Assembly (NCBI GenBank): GCA_004335635.1
Contig: QAXH01005283.1
Coordinates: forward strand, 32,725 to 92,762
DNA from: Chloromonas sp. AAM2
Lineage: Eukaryota; Chlorophyta; Chlorophyceae; Chlamydomonadales; Chlamydomonadaceae
Reading direction: 5' to 3'
Length of the DNA: 60,038 nucleotides
Shown: piece by piece, positions 59,601-60,038 of the stretch
Position numbering within the stretch: the first letter of the stretch is position 1
How the letters are laid out: each line of letters begins with the position of its first letter
The notes under the pieces: model-generated
Databases searched by the model: none
Told to the model about the DNA's origin: nothing
What the model saw: the letters and a program-made list of their open reading frames with translations, nothing else
Position numbers and translations under genes: made by a program

Positions 59601-59948
59601 ACACACCTGGTATTTCCAAGTACAGCTCACATGTTGACAGGCATGGCTCCTGTCAAGTCCCAGTACGCAGGGGTCGGGTCACTCGGCCAAGGACAACCGC
59701 ACCTTTGATTGTCTGCGGGCATGTGGGCTACTCGTCAGTTTGGCATTTTAATCCCTTGTTAGTTGGTCAGCCCAATCCTGTAGTAAGGCCAAAGCTTATT
59801 GCAGATGCAGCGGATGCTGAACTGCTCAACAGTCCTGACTGTGGAATGTCCCTCGCGCCCGGTTTCAGGCATCAACCCTGAGAGCATCGAGGATGGCAGC
59901 CCCAACCTCACTCTTCTCTCACCCTTGCATGGCGTCACACCACAACAG
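53617..59948 (+). CDS. SPPA: SppA-type signal peptide peptidase (protease IV), 3' end beyond window
   Basis: Exons: 53617-53734, 54079-54195, 54655-54771, 55076-55219, 55560-55646, 55900-56007, 56315-56479, 56832-56960, an unresolved stretch, 57690-57806, 58118-58153, 58436-58645, 59203-59266, 59512-59547 and 59869-59948; further exons lie beyond the right edge. It is a two-domain 67-kDa-type SppA serine protease; the plant counterpart is light-induced and thylakoid-associated. The first exon codes a hydrophobic Ala-rich segment. The N-terminal domain has PRVKGVLARLG, EYYLASGFDKVYM, GLQTQMLFFRDLLDRLKI and the catalytic lysine in RERFKTALHTF (55933-55935). The second has KVAVVTAVGTIV, VSAVVLRVNSPGGSALGSD, the catalytic serine in VAASGGMFMA (58625-58627), and AGDRIIAQPGTITGSIGVV. 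Both dyad residues are kept. The 5' exon with the transit peptide and one or more exons between 56960 and 57690 are not settled. Confidence 0.9.
54378..54520. repeat. 34-bp minisatellite, about 4 copies
   Basis: The unit ccctcaatacttgacacaca plus cggtcacctgcttg is repeated with one change (gtcctcaa), in the SppA intron before exon 54655. Confidence 0.95.
55370..55545. repeat. Tandem units of about 57 bp, 3 copies
   Basis: Blocks accagtgctct, ccacgaccccct, gtgtcaatggcactgatact and cgtacactg recur in order three times in the SppA intron before the exon at 55560. Confidence 0.9.
58035..58117. repeat. 26-bp tandem repeat, 3 copies, ending at a splice acceptor
   Basis: The unit tgttcccttcctgtgtgtgg plus tgctca is repeated three times. 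The last copy's tgctcag is the acceptor used by the SppA exon at 58118. Confidence 0.9.
59418..59472. repeat. 11-bp tandem repeat gctggtgtttg
   Basis: About four or five copies of gctggtgtttg lie in the SppA intron before the exon at 59512. Confidence 0.9.
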
Positions 59949-60038
59949 GTGAGGCACACAGTGTGATGCGCAGCCCCAGGTCACACCACAACAGGTGCGG
60001 CACACAGTGTGATGCGCAGCCCCAGGTCACACCACAAC
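59933..60038. repeat. 46-bp tandem repeat including an exon end and splice donor
   Basis: The unit starts gtcacaccacaacaggtgag and ends gatgcgcagccccag. At least 2.3 copies are seen and the array runs off the window. The first copy contains the last codons of the SppA exon ending at 59948 and its GTGAGG donor; the second copy has GTGCGG. Confidence 0.95.

Overview
This window is nuclear DNA of a photosynthetic eukaryote, most likely a green alga (Chlorophyta). It carries genes for a photosystem II subunit (PsbR), the variable subunit of ferredoxin-thioredoxin reductase and a SppA-type thylakoid protease. It also carries two genes typical of ciliated lineages, a TMEM216-like transition-zone protein and a TPPP/p25-alpha protein. 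Genes are intron-dense: the purine gene alone has 23 resolved exons in 10 kb. Introns are short with strong GT...CAG borders, coding parts are GC-rich, and introns hold many minisatellites. I see no sign of a bacterial or organellar genome. All exon borders were deduced by eye, from in-frame GT-AG junctions that join into continuous protein families.

Layout, left to right: (1) 19-2882, minus, a LON substrate-binding-domain protein, incomplete at both ends. (2) 3852-6941, plus, a large low-complexity protein I do not recognise. (3) 8722-9848, minus, PsbR. (4) 12116-16013, minus, phosphoacetylglucosamine mutase. (5) 16478-18122, minus, TMEM216-like, head-to-head with (6) 18389-18854, plus, FTR variable chain. 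(7) 21094-30941 or further (up to 31187), minus, phosphoribosylformylglycinamidine synthase. (8) 33318-38501, minus, a mitochondrial Bot1p/GCD1-like protein, head-to-head with (9) 38763-43262, plus, a JmjC/cupin-like protein that seems to lack its iron ligands. (10) A 292-bp hAT-like MITE at 43523-43814. (11) 44035-50809, plus, an EF-hand + p25-alpha (TPPP-like) protein. (12) 51983-52740, minus, proteasome subunit beta-3, head-to-head with (13) 53617 to the right edge, plus, SppA signal peptide peptidase, cut by the window end.

The genes do not form a pathway or cluster. They are unlinked housekeeping genes: plastid (PsbR, FTR, SppA), nucleotide and amino-sugar metabolism, mitochondrial translation, proteasome and cilium. 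Three divergent pairs share short intergenic spacers of about 260-375 bp. I found no new defence or mobile system. The points most worth a second look are the probably inactive JmjC-like protein, the multi-module TPPP/EF-hand protein, a minisatellite in frame with a LON exon, a tandem repeat that copies a splice donor, and two dispersed repeat families.
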